A DNA stretch of 64,000 nucleotides. It comes from VRUE01 sp963704505 (GTDB lineage Bacteria; Actinomycetota; Thermoleophilia; Solirubrobacterales; 70-9). Both the position numbers and the translations under genes were made by a program. Of the stretch, positions 34,053-43,791 are shown piece by piece. Every line of letters begins with the position of its first letter. Position 1 is the first letter of the stretch. Under the pieces are notes generated by a model. That model was not told the DNA's origin, did not search any database, and worked only from the letters and a program-made list of their open reading frames with translations. The stretch lies in assembly GCA_963704505.1 (NCBI GenBank), contig OY969912.1, positions 434,001-498,000 on the forward strand, given 5' to 3'.

Positions 34053-34780
34053 TGGCCATTCCCCGCAGCGAGCCCTTCAGCCAGGCTGCCTGCCCGCTGG
34101 GGGTCTGCGACGGCTCCGGTTGGATCCTCGGCCCCGAGGACGTGGCGCGCCCCTGTGAGTGCCGCGCACCGCGCCTGAAGAAGGGGCGGAGCCGCGGCGT
34201 CGCCTCGGTGATCCCGCCGCGCTATCGCGGCGTCTCCTTCGACCGCCCGCCGGTCAGCGACATGACCCGCGACCTCGAGGCAAAAGCCGGCGTCGCCAAG
34301 GTCCGCGAGTTCGTCGACGATCTCGATGGGCGGGTCGATCAGGGCCGCGGCCTCTGGCTCTTCGGCGACACCGGGACCGGCAAGACAACCCTGGCGATGC
34401 TGATCTCGAAGGCGGCGCTGGAATCCGGCCGCTCGGTCGCGATCTACTCGCTGCCGAAGCTGCTGGCGAGGATCAGGCAGACCTACGACTCAGAACCCGG
34501 TGAGGACTCCTACCTGGCCTTCTTCGAGCGGCTGACCTCGGTCGACCTCCTGCACATCGACGACCTCGGTGCCGAGAAGCGCTCCGACTGGGTCCTCGAG
34601 CAGCTCTACGCGCTGATCAACGAGCGCTACGAGGCCCAGCGCTCGATGCTGATCACCACCAACCTCCCCCACGAGCAGCTGGAGGAGCAGATCGGCGCCC
34701 GCACGGTCTCCCGGTTGACCCAGATGTGCGACGAGGTGCCGCTCTTCGGCGCCGACCGGCGCTTCGGCAAGGCCGCGTAG
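34052..34780 (+). CDS. DnaC/DnaI-like helicase-loader ATPase
   Basis: This 242-residue AAA+ protein has an N-terminal cysteine cluster (CPLGVCDGSGW, then CECRAP) resembling a zinc site. Walker A is GDTGTGKTTLAML near residue 105, Walker B is LLHIDDLGAEK near 166, and sensor 1 is MLITTNLP near 202; an arginine-rich end has RTVSRLTQMC. Members load DnaB onto DNA, or act as IstB in IS21 elements. Coupling to dnaB and the absence of a transposase argue for the loader role. Confidence 0.88.
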   Translation: MAIPRSEPFSQAACPLGVCDGSGWILGPEDVARPCECRAPRLKKGRSRGVASVIPPRYRGVSFDRPPVSDMTRDLEAKAGVAKVREFVDDLDGRVDQGRGLWLFGDTGTGKTTLAMLISKAALESGRSVAIYSLPKLLARIRQTYDSEPGEDSYLAFFERLTSVDLLHIDDLGAEKRSDWVLEQLYALINERYEAQRSMLITTNLPHEQLEEQIGARTVSRLTQMCDEVPLFGADRRFGKAA

Positions 34781-34799
34781 TCGTCACAATCCTTGCCTT

Positions 34800-36167
<1,368 letters not shown>

Positions 36168-36189
36168 GCCCTGCCCCGACCGGGAAGCT

Positions 36190-36870
36190 CTACGGGGTGA
36201 TCGGCGTCGGCCCGAGCGAGGTCAGTTTCCAGACCCCGTTTTCGAGAGTCATCGGGTAGGCATAGCCTTTGCCGTCCTGTCCGCGGTAGATCGCGAAGGC
36301 GGTGTCGCCTTCGATCCTGAACGCGGCGACGCCTCCCTTGGGCGCGGTCGGCGTCTGCGTGCTCTGGGTGCCGACGTTCAGTTTGCTCATCAGCGCGGCG
36401 CAGCTGAGGCCTTTCAACTGCGGCTGCGATTTGCTCAGCATCTGCAGCTGTTCGACGTTTTTCTTCGAGAGGTATTTGGTGCAGACGACGGTCCAGCTGC
36501 CACCGGCGAGGGCCTTGTTGAGGGCGACGATCGTTTCGTTCGCTTCTTCACGGTCCTTTTCGTCGCCTTCGTCGCCGTAGGTCTGGATGCTGTTATCGCC
36601 ACCCGGGACGGAGAAGGCGGCGCTTCGTTCACCCTTCTTCGGGGTTACGTGGGCCGCCTTTTCTTCAGGGGTTTCTTCGACGGCTTCGGCGGGCTCGGTG
36701 CTGGTCTGCTCACCGCCGGAGCTGGTCGTTTCCTGCTGGGCCACCGTCGGCTCCGAGCTTTCGCCCGAGGCGGTGGAGGAGGTCGAGTCGCTGCCGCCGC
36801 AGGCGGAGAGGATCAGCGCGCAGAGCGCAGCAAGGATCGCGGCAACGACGGCTGTTCGAGCACCCCCCAT
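36190..36870 (-). CDS. putative lipoprotein with Ser/Thr/Glu-rich linker
   Basis: This is 226 residues from the ATG at 36870; the longer frame to 36948 reads through the hairpin at 36916-36945 and is unlikely. Residues 8-23 are hydrophobic and end LILSAC, a lipobox. A disordered S/T/E-rich linker (residues 25-85) precedes a compact C-terminal domain of about 115 residues with two cysteines (VVCTKY and LSCAAL). The ending GDTAFAIYRGQDGKGYAYPM recalls DUF4878-like lipoproteins, but I do not claim that name. It is probably tethered outside the membrane. Confidence 0.8.
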   Translation of the reverse strand: MGGARTAVVAAILAALCALILSACGGSDSTSSTASGESSEPTVAQQETTSSGGEQTSTEPAEAVEETPEEKAAHVTPKKGERSAAFSVPGGDNSIQTYGDEGDEKDREEANETIVALNKALAGGSWTVVCTKYLSKKNVEQLQMLSKSQPQLKGLSCAALMSKLNVGTQSTQTPTAPKGGVAAFRIEGDTAFAIYRGQDGKGYAYPMTLENGVWKLTSLGPTPITP

Positions 36871-36915
36871 GGCTGCGCGGATTTTAGCGGCTGGAGAGCG
36901 CCGGGCGGAGAACGA

Positions 36916-36945
36916 GGAAGGGCGGCCCCGAGGAGCCGCCCTTCC
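36916..36945 (-). terminator. strong hairpin between two leftward exported-protein genes
   Basis: Perfect 11-base arms, GGAAGGGCGGC and GCCGCCCTTCC, enclose an 8-base loop. It sits 47 bases after the stop of the gene ending at 36993 and 45 bases before the ATG at 36870. No T-run is seen, so it may be a terminator or a transcript-stabilising hairpin. Confidence 0.5.
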
Positions 36946-36992
36946 CAATCCCCTGACTCGTCCTGAGCTCTCAAAGGCTCAGGCGCGAGCGG

Positions 36993-37769
36993 TCAGCCAG
37001 TCGGCGTGCAGGGACGGGTGACGGCGCCTTTGGCCTTGTCCCCGTTGTCGAACACCGCTTCGCCCTGAGCGAAGAGCTTGCCGGTCGGGCATTTCGCCAG
37101 CAGGTAGCTCTTCTTCTTGCCCTTGTACGTATATTTTTTGTTCAGCGTCAGGTTGAACGAGGTCACCGAACCGGCGCCTCCGGCGATTTTCGGAATCGTC
37201 GCGACCGATTTCAGGCCGTACTTGCCGTTGTGGACCTTGGTGATCTGAACCGAGGTGACGATCGCCGCGGCGACAGGGCTGCTCAGGTACGCGTGGATGA
37301 ACAGCGTGGTCTTGCCGCCCTTCACGCCACCGTTGAAGGCGACGAGCTGGCTCTTGATCGGGATCGGTTTCGATTCCGGGAAGAGCACTTCGACTTCGGT
37401 GGTGCCGGTTCCGACGATCGAGTCGGGACAGGCCTTTTTCGCGTCGGTGGTCGTCCGCGCTTCCAGGGCGCCCTGGGTGCAGGTCGGGTAGCCGACCGCG
37501 TCGACGCTGCCGTTCTTGTCAGTTTCGACGTTGAACTGAGTCAGCGCCGGAACGTGCGTGCCGTCCACGGTCTGGATTTTGGCGGACACGTTGAGGCCGA
37601 TTCCGGCCAACGTGCTCTTCGGCAGCTTCGCCGGAGTGATTCCACCATTGAAGGTCAATTTGAGGTTCCCAACCTGGACGACGGTCGGCTTGGCGGCTCC
37701 GGCAATGCCGGCGCAGACCAAGGCGAGGACCGCTCCCAGGGCGAGTGTCCATTTCAAACGCTTGCGCAT
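36993..37769 (-). CDS. exported Cys-x16-Cys family protein (copy 3)
   Basis: This 258-residue protein has a signal peptide ending near GIAGAA (residue 26). It shows the family signature: VETDKNGSVDAVGYPTC, 16 residues, Cys, PDSIVGTG; a FIHAYLSSP segment; YKGKKKSYLLAKCPTG; and a terminal RPCTPTG. Closest in tail and lysine-rich strands to copy 1 (10624). A Shine-Dalgarno AGGAG lies about 12 bases before the ATG. It is the next leftward gene after the MCE operon, 142 bases away and separated by a hairpin, so it probably has its own promoter. Function unknown. Confidence 0.86.
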   Translation of the reverse strand: MRKRLKWTLALGAVLALVCAGIAGAAKPTVVQVGNLKLTFNGGITPAKLPKSTLAGIGLNVSAKIQTVDGTHVPALTQFNVETDKNGSVDAVGYPTCTQGALEARTTTDAKKACPDSIVGTGTTEVEVLFPESKPIPIKSQLVAFNGGVKGGKTTLFIHAYLSSPVAAAIVTSVQITKVHNGKYGLKSVATIPKIAGGAGSVTSFNLTLNKKYTYKGKKKSYLLAKCPTGKLFAQGEAVFDNGDKAKGAVTRPCTPTG

Positions 37770-37879
37770 TTACTTATATCTCTCCTTTTGCGGCCCGGTC
37801 ATAGGTGCCCGGCCATTTGACTGCGTCAACTCTGTCCCGTAGGCGCCAACCTACCAAGAATTGCTATCTCGTAAACACC

Positions 37880-37901
37880 GCCGCTTCCTCAAAGGAGCGG
37901 C
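37880..37901 (-). terminator. stem-loop after the MCE operon
   Basis: Arms GCCGCT and AGCGGC, extended by CCT/AGG after a one-base bulge, lie 11 bases beyond the last MCE stop codon. The position is right for an operon terminator. No clear T-run. Confidence 0.45.
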
Positions 37902-37911
37902 TTAACACGGG

Positions 37912-39468
37912 CTATTCGCCCTGTTCGAAGGTGTGCTGGTAGGTCGTCGGGGGGCCGCTGCCGAAGATCGGTTCGAAGGGCGCCTGCTGGGTGCAGCCCG
38001 GTGCCGGCAGGGTCGCCGTGCTGTTCTGGCCGCCGAGCGCGAATTCTTTCAGGCGTTCGAATAGCTGCTGCGCGTTTTTTTCGGTTTTTTCCGGGGTGTC
38101 GCCTTTGACGCGTTCATAGAAGGCCGGGTTTTTCGGCGTTTCCGGGTCGAGTTCGACGGAGACGCCGGAGCTGCACTGGCGGGTGTCGAAGCTGGGCAGG
38201 CCGGAGGCGAGCTGCTTGTAGATCTGCGCCGGGCTGTAGGCGTTGTTGCGATTGCTCGAGAGGCGGTTCGAGTAGGTCGCCAGCGATTCCGGCACCAGCG
38301 GCCCGATCACCCTGAGGTAGTGGAGCTGGTCGCCGGCGGTGCTGAGGTGGACCGCGTTGGTCGCCGCGGCGACGTTGCCCATCGCCGCGGTGATCTCGTG
38401 TTTGTAGAGATCGAGGCCGGTGAGGATCGGCGTCAGGTTCCGCGCGAACGGATCGACGGCGCGCAGGAGCGGTGGGAAGGAGTCGCGGAAGAGCCTGCGC
38501 AGCGCCGGGAAGCCGCTGGTCGAGCGGTTGATCACGGTCGCGAAGCCTTCGAAGAAGCCCTGCGCTTCCGGCGCCAGCTTGGCGAAGGCGATCAGGGTCG
38601 GCGAGAGCTGTTCGGCGGCGGGGACGAGCTGGCGCATCAGCGGGTCGGTGTTGAGCGAGAATTCGCGCAGCCGCTCGAGGGTCAGGCGCGACTCGTCCTC
38701 GAAGGTCGGGAAGGCGCGGAACAGCGCTTCCAGGTCGCGGTCGCGCGCCGCCGTGGTGTGGAAGACGTCGTTCGACTTCTGGATCAGCTCGGCGAGCTGG
38801 CCTTCGCGGCCGTGGAACGCATCCAGGGCGACGGCGCCGTTGCTGAAGAGCTGGTGGACCGCGGCGTCCTGGGTGTCGAGGACGCGGAAGAGTTTGTCGA
38901 ATTCGGTGAAGGTGGTGTCGAGTTCGCCGATCCCCGCGGAGAAGCCCTGGCCTTGGCCTTGTATCGCGATCGCGGCGTTCTGCATCCATTCCTGGAAAGC
39001 GGCGCGGGTCTTCGGGTCGAAGGTCTGGAAGATCTCGTCGATCTGCACCGATTCGGCGACGTTCGCGGCGGGCAGCTCATCGCCGTCATGGAGCTTGGGG
39101 CCGTGGCGGTTGCCGGGCGTCAATTCGACGTAGGTCTCGGCGAGCAGGGTCTTCGTGCGGAGGATCGCCCGGGTGTCCTTGGGGATCGGCGCGTACTTGT
39201 CGTCGATGTCGACCGTCGCGATCGCCAGCTTGCCGGGGTCGCGTTCGATGTTCTGGACTTTGCCGATGTTGACGCCGGAGATCCGCACGTCCGATTGCTG
39301 GGCGAGCTGCGCGGCCTCGTCGAAGGGGATCTTGATCTCGTAGGACTTCGCTTTGAACGGCGTCGGGCCGCCGAAGGTGATCCAGAGGAAGAGCAGGATG
39401 CCGAAGCAGGACAGGGCGAAGCCGGTGATCACCAGGAGCTGGGTCGTGCTCGGGGCCTTCTTGCTCAT
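37912..39468 (-). CDS. MCE family protein, sixth of operon
   Basis: This is 518 residues from the ATG at 39468, overlapping the previous gene by ATGA. One N-terminal membrane helix (LLVITGFALSCFGILLFLWI) precedes an MlaD/MCE domain (residues 40-130: YEIKIPFDEAAQLAQQSD, VRISGVNIGKVQNI and VELTPGN). A long, mainly helical region (residues 135-400), rich in L/F/E, is typical of Mce proteins that form a tunnel. The C-terminus has two cysteines (DTRQCSSG and PGCTQQ). As last gene it holds the MceF position. It probably forms part of a hexameric lipid conduit outside the membrane. Confidence 0.9.
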   Translation of the reverse strand: MSKKAPSTTQLLVITGFALSCFGILLFLWITFGGPTPFKAKSYEIKIPFDEAAQLAQQSDVRISGVNIGKVQNIERDPGKLAIATVDIDDKYAPIPKDTRAILRTKTLLAETYVELTPGNRHGPKLHDGDELPAANVAESVQIDEIFQTFDPKTRAAFQEWMQNAAIAIQGQGQGFSAGIGELDTTFTEFDKLFRVLDTQDAAVHQLFSNGAVALDAFHGREGQLAELIQKSNDVFHTTAARDRDLEALFRAFPTFEDESRLTLERLREFSLNTDPLMRQLVPAAEQLSPTLIAFAKLAPEAQGFFEGFATVINRSTSGFPALRRLFRDSFPPLLRAVDPFARNLTPILTGLDLYKHEITAAMGNVAAATNAVHLSTAGDQLHYLRVIGPLVPESLATYSNRLSSNRNNAYSPAQIYKQLASGLPSFDTRQCSSGVSVELDPETPKNPAFYERVKGDTPEKTEKNAQQLFERLKEFALGGQNSTATLPAPGCTQQAPFEPIFGSGPPTTYQHTFEQGE

Positions 39469-40865
39469 TCGGGACCACACCCCTGCAGGCCTTCGGTGCC
39501 TTTGATCGCCGGCAGCTGATTGGGGCGCGGCAGCGGGATCGACTGGACGATGGTTTTGACCTGAGGCAGCAGCGCCGCGGCGCCGTAGGCCAGGTTGGCG
39601 CCGTTGCAGGTGTTGAGGATGATGCCCCTCTGGACCGGGCCGGCGGCATCGGAGAGGTTGTAGGTGGCGTTGAGGTCGTGGTTCAGCCAGGGCAGGTAGA
39701 AGAGGTAGCTCTGCTGCGCGCCTTTCGGCTTGTAGGCGAGCACGTTGAAGAGCGAGTTGAAGCCGCCGAGGGTGTTGCCGAACCCGGCGGTCGTCTTCTT
39801 CAGCGGGCCCGCGGCTTCCTTGGTGTGGGTGAGGACCGGGCGGATCTTCCTGGTGAAGGGCCGCAGCTGGTCACGGATCGGCGCCTTCGTCTGCGCGAAG
39901 AAGCGCTCGGTCGCCTTGAACGCCGGGCCCAGCGCTTCGGCCTGCGGGATCAGCTTGATCAGAGCCGGGCGGGAGGCGACCGAGAGCGTGTTGGAGCTGG
40001 CCAGGCCGGCGTTGACGGCGGTCAGGGTCGCCGGGAACTCGACCAGCGATTCCTGGATCGCCTGCTGCTCATTGGCGAAGTTGCCGAGGGCGGCGTTGGA
40101 GCCGGTGACGAAGCGTTCGATCTCGGTGCCGCGGCGGCCGAGTTCCTCGGTCAGCGAGCCGAAGTCGTGGATCACGCGGGAGAGCGCCACGCGGCGCTGG
40201 GCGACGGCTTCGTTGATGTCGGCAACGTAGTGGACGAAGGGCTGAAAGCGCCGGAACACGCCGCCCAGCTGCCGGCCGCGGCCGCCGATGCCTTCGGCAC
40301 CGCCGGCGAGCAGCAGCTGGATGTACTGGCGGGTGTCGGCGTCAAGGGTGGCGAGGAAGGCGTCGAGGTTGGTGTTCGACTTGGTCTGCGCGAGCGGGAT
40401 GTTGTCGCCGCCCTCGAGATGCCCCTTGGCGGTACCCGGGGTGATCTCGACGACCATGTCGTTCAGGTTCGTTTTCGGGCGCAGCAGGAGTTCCGCATCG
40501 GAATGGATCAGCGGCATGTATTCCGGCTCGATGTCCATGCCGACGACGGCATGGCCGTCTTCGAGGGCGACCGAGGTGATCTTGCCGACCTGGATGCCGG
40601 CGATCACAACCGCCTGTCCCTGGCCGGGGGCGACAGCCTGGGCGGTCTCGAACTCACCGGTGATGTGGGTGAATTCTTCGCCGACGAAGGGCGCCCATGC
40701 CGGCAGCGAGGCTTTCTGGTTGGTGAAGATGAAGAGCGTCATCGCGATTCCGGCGACGACCAGCACGATGATCGCCAGCGTGTCCTTGCTGCGCCCACGG
40801 GACTGCCGCGAAAGCGAGGTGCGGAAATGCTTCCAGCGGCCGACGCCCGGCTCGCGGTTACTCAT
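39465..40865 (-). CDS. MCE family protein, fifth of operon
   Basis: This 466-residue protein starts at ATG 40865. A cytosolic basic N-terminus and one helix (LAIIVLVVAGIAMTLFIF) precede the MCE domain (residues 62-150: VVIAGIQVGKITSVALEDG, LLRPKTNLNDMVVEITPG). The following helical part begins LDAFLATLDADTRQYIQLLL, the usual post-MCE segment. The MCE domain here lacks a predicted lipobox, whereas mycobacterial MceE is often a lipoprotein. It overlaps its neighbours by 4 bases on each side and ends with a Pro/Gly-rich segment containing CGPE. Confidence 0.9.
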   Translation of the reverse strand: MSNREPGVGRWKHFRTSLSRQSRGRSKDTLAIIVLVVAGIAMTLFIFTNQKASLPAWAPFVGEEFTHITGEFETAQAVAPGQGQAVVIAGIQVGKITSVALEDGHAVVGMDIEPEYMPLIHSDAELLLRPKTNLNDMVVEITPGTAKGHLEGGDNIPLAQTKSNTNLDAFLATLDADTRQYIQLLLAGGAEGIGGRGRQLGGVFRRFQPFVHYVADINEAVAQRRVALSRVIHDFGSLTEELGRRGTEIERFVTGSNAALGNFANEQQAIQESLVEFPATLTAVNAGLASSNTLSVASRPALIKLIPQAEALGPAFKATERFFAQTKAPIRDQLRPFTRKIRPVLTHTKEAAGPLKKTTAGFGNTLGGFNSLFNVLAYKPKGAQQSYLFYLPWLNHDLNATYNLSDAAGPVQRGIILNTCNGANLAYGAAALLPQVKTIVQSIPLPRPNQLPAIKGTEGLQGCGPE

Positions 40866-42355
40866 GGCGACACCGCCGTCAGCGCCGGGGCGCCCGGCTG
40901 GCCGAGCCCGGCGTTCACGTCAGGCGCCGGGTTGGAGTCGCAGCGGACTTCGGGCTTCTTCGGCGGGCGGCCGCCGAGCTGGGGCTGGGTGCCTTCGCCG
41001 GCCGAGGCGCTGAAGGTGTAGCCGATTTTGTCGGTGGAGAGGTTGCCGTTGGGGTTGGCGACCTGGCCGAGCACGCCGCCGCCGCCCGGCTGGACCCGGA
41101 TGTAGGGGCCGTTGCCGTCGAAGTTCTGGCTCTGGCCGGCGAAGTTGGTCAGCGTGTAGAAGAACTCGCGGTAGTTGGGGCCGCCGGTGCTGAAGCGGTC
41201 GGCGATCGTCTGGTTCCCGGTCGGGATCAGCACCTGCGATGCGCAGAGGCTGAGGCGGTTGAGCTGCGGGATCGCGTTGGCCTTGCCTTCGCGGGCGGCG
41301 CCGGCGAGGCCCGGGGTCGCTTCGGCGAGCAGCTTGGCGATGCCGCCGCCCTCCTTGCCCGAGACGAGCGGGCGGGCCTGGGCCAGCCACGGTTTCGCCG
41401 CGGAGATAAGGCCTGGCAGTTCGGCGACGGCCGGGCGCAGGGCGATCGCGTAGGCGCGCAGCGGCGGCAGCGCCTTGTTGAGGTTGACCAGCGACGTGTG
41501 CGCGGTCTGCAGGGTCGGCCCGAACTGATGGATCGTCTGCGCCAGGTTGTCGGACTGCGAGGCGAGCGCGCCGGTGAACACCTCGAAGTTCTCGATCAGG
41601 CTCTGCAGGTCGGATTCGTGGCGGGCGAAGGCGGCGAACGTTCGGCTGGTGCCGGAGATCAGCCGCGAGAGGTCGCCGGGGCTGGTGCCGAGGAAGGCGT
41701 TCGACACCTGGGCGCTGAAGCGGCCGGCCGGCCCGCCGTATTTGAAGATGTTGTTGATCGCTTCGCCACCGGTCAGGCCCTGCACTTCGGGCAGCTGCGT
41801 CGCATCCTCGGCGGCTGTCGGCTTTTCGTTGAGCGCCTTGCCGAAGCCTTCCAGCAGCCCCGCGAGGTTGGCCCTCACCGGCGACTGCAGCGCGGTGAGG
41901 ATCTCGTCGAGCTGCACCGCGGTCGAGGTGTGGGTGACCGGGATCGTGTCGCCGCTGTCCATCTCCGGCGCGCTGGGGCTGCCCGGGCTCAGTTCGATGA
42001 AGAAGTTCCCCTCGAGGAAGATCCTCGGTTTGATCTCGGCGAAGGCGTCCTCGTGGATCGGCCTCCCCGCTTCGGAGACGGTGAAGGTGACCTCGGTGTT
42101 GTCGCCGTCGCGGCCCACCGAGATGACTTTGCCGACTTCGACGCCGGCGATCCGCACCGGCGAGTTTTTCGAGATGTTGGCGCCGTTGGAGAAGGCCGCC
42201 TTGACCTCATACCCGTAACTGGTGAAGGGCACGTGCTTGGTGAAGGCGATGTAGGGGCCGATCGTGACGACGAGCAGGAAGACGATCGCGATCGTCGCGT
42301 TGCCCGGACGCCAGCCGCGCTTTGGCTGTTTGCCTTTCTTCTTCGTGCGGGCCAC
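40862..42355 (-). CDS. MCE family protein, fourth of operon
   Basis: This 497-residue protein has a GTG start that overlaps the previous stop by one base (TAGTG). A lysine-rich start (ARTKKKGKQPKRG) and one helix (IAIVFLLVVTIGPYIAF) precede the MCE domain: NSPVRIAGVEVGKVISVG near residue 64 and IFLEGNFFIELSPG near 110. A helical tunnel-type region starts LDEILTALQSPVRANLAGLL. The C-terminal part is Gly/Pro-rich (GGGGVLGQVANPNG), unlike the other five, and carries one late cysteine (VRCDSNPAPD). Confidence 0.9.
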   Translation of the reverse strand: MARTKKKGKQPKRGWRPGNATIAIVFLLVVTIGPYIAFTKHVPFTSYGYEVKAAFSNGANISKNSPVRIAGVEVGKVISVGRDGDNTEVTFTVSEAGRPIHEDAFAEIKPRIFLEGNFFIELSPGSPSAPEMDSGDTIPVTHTSTAVQLDEILTALQSPVRANLAGLLEGFGKALNEKPTAAEDATQLPEVQGLTGGEAINNIFKYGGPAGRFSAQVSNAFLGTSPGDLSRLISGTSRTFAAFARHESDLQSLIENFEVFTGALASQSDNLAQTIHQFGPTLQTAHTSLVNLNKALPPLRAYAIALRPAVAELPGLISAAKPWLAQARPLVSGKEGGGIAKLLAEATPGLAGAAREGKANAIPQLNRLSLCASQVLIPTGNQTIADRFSTGGPNYREFFYTLTNFAGQSQNFDGNGPYIRVQPGGGGVLGQVANPNGNLSTDKIGYTFSASAGEGTQPQLGGRPPKKPEVRCDSNPAPDVNAGLGQPGAPALTAVSP

Positions 42356-43791
42356 TACTTCTTGCCTTCCTGACTCAGCTGACCGAACGTAGTCAGGCCC
42401 GAGTTCCCCGGGGCGTTGCCGATCACCGTCTTGCCGACCACGTACTTCTCGTTGCCGGCCTCACACTCTTCGGGCTTCTGGCCCGGGGATGCGGTGTTCG
42501 GGTACGGGTTGTAGTGAAGGTGGTTGAGGGAGGACTGGTCGCCGCCGCCGTTGGCCGGGGCCGAGGCCGAGGCGCCCTCGTTGTTGGGGCCGCGCGGAGG
42601 CTGCAGCGCGGTGGCGCCCGCCCAGAACGCCTGGCCGTTGTTTTCGCTGAAGACGCTGGCGAGGTTTTCGAAGTCGAGCGTCAGGTAGTTGCAGGTGACC
42701 TGCGCCGGAGCGATGAACTTGATCGCCGGGTCCAGTTTTTCGTTGACGTTGATCAGCAGTTCGAGCCCGTTGAACACGCCCGGCGCTTCCTGGAAGGCGA
42801 GCAGCGCGTCGGCGGTCGGCTCGAGCTGGGCGTTGAAGACCGGCGATTCGCGCAGCACCGGGATGCCCGCGACCTCGGCCGCGTCAAGGGTGGGCGAGGT
42901 CTCGGCGAGAGCCTTGGCGCCCGGTTTGAAGGCGACGAAGAAGCGTTCGGAGTCTTCAAGGAAGGGGTTGATCACCGGCAGGTCGGAGATCGCAGCGTCG
43001 AGGGTCGCCGGGCCTTTCGAGATCGTTTCCTGGATGTAGGGCCGGGAGACCCGGGCGAAAGCGGCGAAGGTCTGGTCGAGGGCGACGAAGAGCGTGCCGT
43101 TCACCTCGGCGACCGGCGCGACCGTCGCGTTGAGGGCCTCGAGCGCCTTGAAGAAGCCGCTGAAGTCGGTCGAGGGGGCGACCAGGTTGCGCAGCGGGGC
43201 GCCCGCCGATTCGGCAAGTTCGCGCAGGGACCCGAAGGCTTCGTTCAGCTGCGGGCCGCGTCCGGCGAGCGCATCGCCGAAGCCCGCCTCGTTCTGGCGG
43301 ATCGCGTAGCGCGTCTTTTCATCGAAGATGTTGAAGAACTGGTCGATGTCGACCGATTCGGGACGGGCGGCGCTGAGCGGCATCGTTTCGCCGGCCTTGA
43401 ACCCTTCGGATGAGTCGCCCGGAACGAGCTGCACGTACTTGAGGCCGAGCGGGGACTTCGGGCGGATGATCAAGGTCGAGTTCTTCGGCACCGGGTCGGC
43501 GCTCTTGTCGAGGCTGAGGCTGAGTTTGGCGGCGATCTGGCCGTTCTTGTGCTGGATCGGGACGACCGCCTTGACGACGCCGACCCGGGCGCCGCCGATC
43601 CTCACCTCGTTGCCTTTGACCAGGGCCTGGGCGTTGGGGACCTCGGCCTTGATGTTGTAGGTGGAGACGAACGGCAGCCCGTTGTTGGCGTTGTAGGCGA
43701 GGAAGACCGCGACCAGGATGACGAGCACGGTGACCGCCCCGACGAGGACCGGGTTGCTGGCGATTCCCTGGATTCCGCGACGGTCTTTCAT
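42355..43791 (-). CDS. MCE family protein, third of operon
   Basis: This 478-residue protein starts at ATG 43791, overlapping the previous gene by ATGA. The N-terminal helix is LVGAVTVLVILVAVFLAY, and the MCE domain (residues 42-135) contains GNEVRIGGARVGVVKAV and SPLGLKYVQLVPG. The helical region starts IDQFFNIFDEKTRYAIRQ. A C-terminal domain of about 100 residues, with NHLHYNPYPNTASPGQKPEE and a single Cys, is probably surface exposed. Position matches MceC. Confidence 0.9.
   Translation of the reverse strand: MKDRRGIQGIASNPVLVGAVTVLVILVAVFLAYNANNGLPFVSTYNIKAEVPNAQALVKGNEVRIGGARVGVVKAVVPIQHKNGQIAAKLSLSLDKSADPVPKNSTLIIRPKSPLGLKYVQLVPGDSSEGFKAGETMPLSAARPESVDIDQFFNIFDEKTRYAIRQNEAGFGDALAGRGPQLNEAFGSLRELAESAGAPLRNLVAPSTDFSGFFKALEALNATVAPVAEVNGTLFVALDQTFAAFARVSRPYIQETISKGPATLDAAISDLPVINPFLEDSERFFVAFKPGAKALAETSPTLDAAEVAGIPVLRESPVFNAQLEPTADALLAFQEAPGVFNGLELLINVNEKLDPAIKFIAPAQVTCNYLTLDFENLASVFSENNGQAFWAGATALQPPRGPNNEGASASAPANGGGDQSSLNHLHYNPYPNTASPGQKPEECEAGNEKYVVGKTVIGNAPGNSGLTTFGQLSQEGKK

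Noticed and set aside
34052..34780. IstB of an IS21 insertion sequence
   Set aside because: No istA transposase or terminal repeats; the gene is coupled to dnaB, so a helicase loader fits better.
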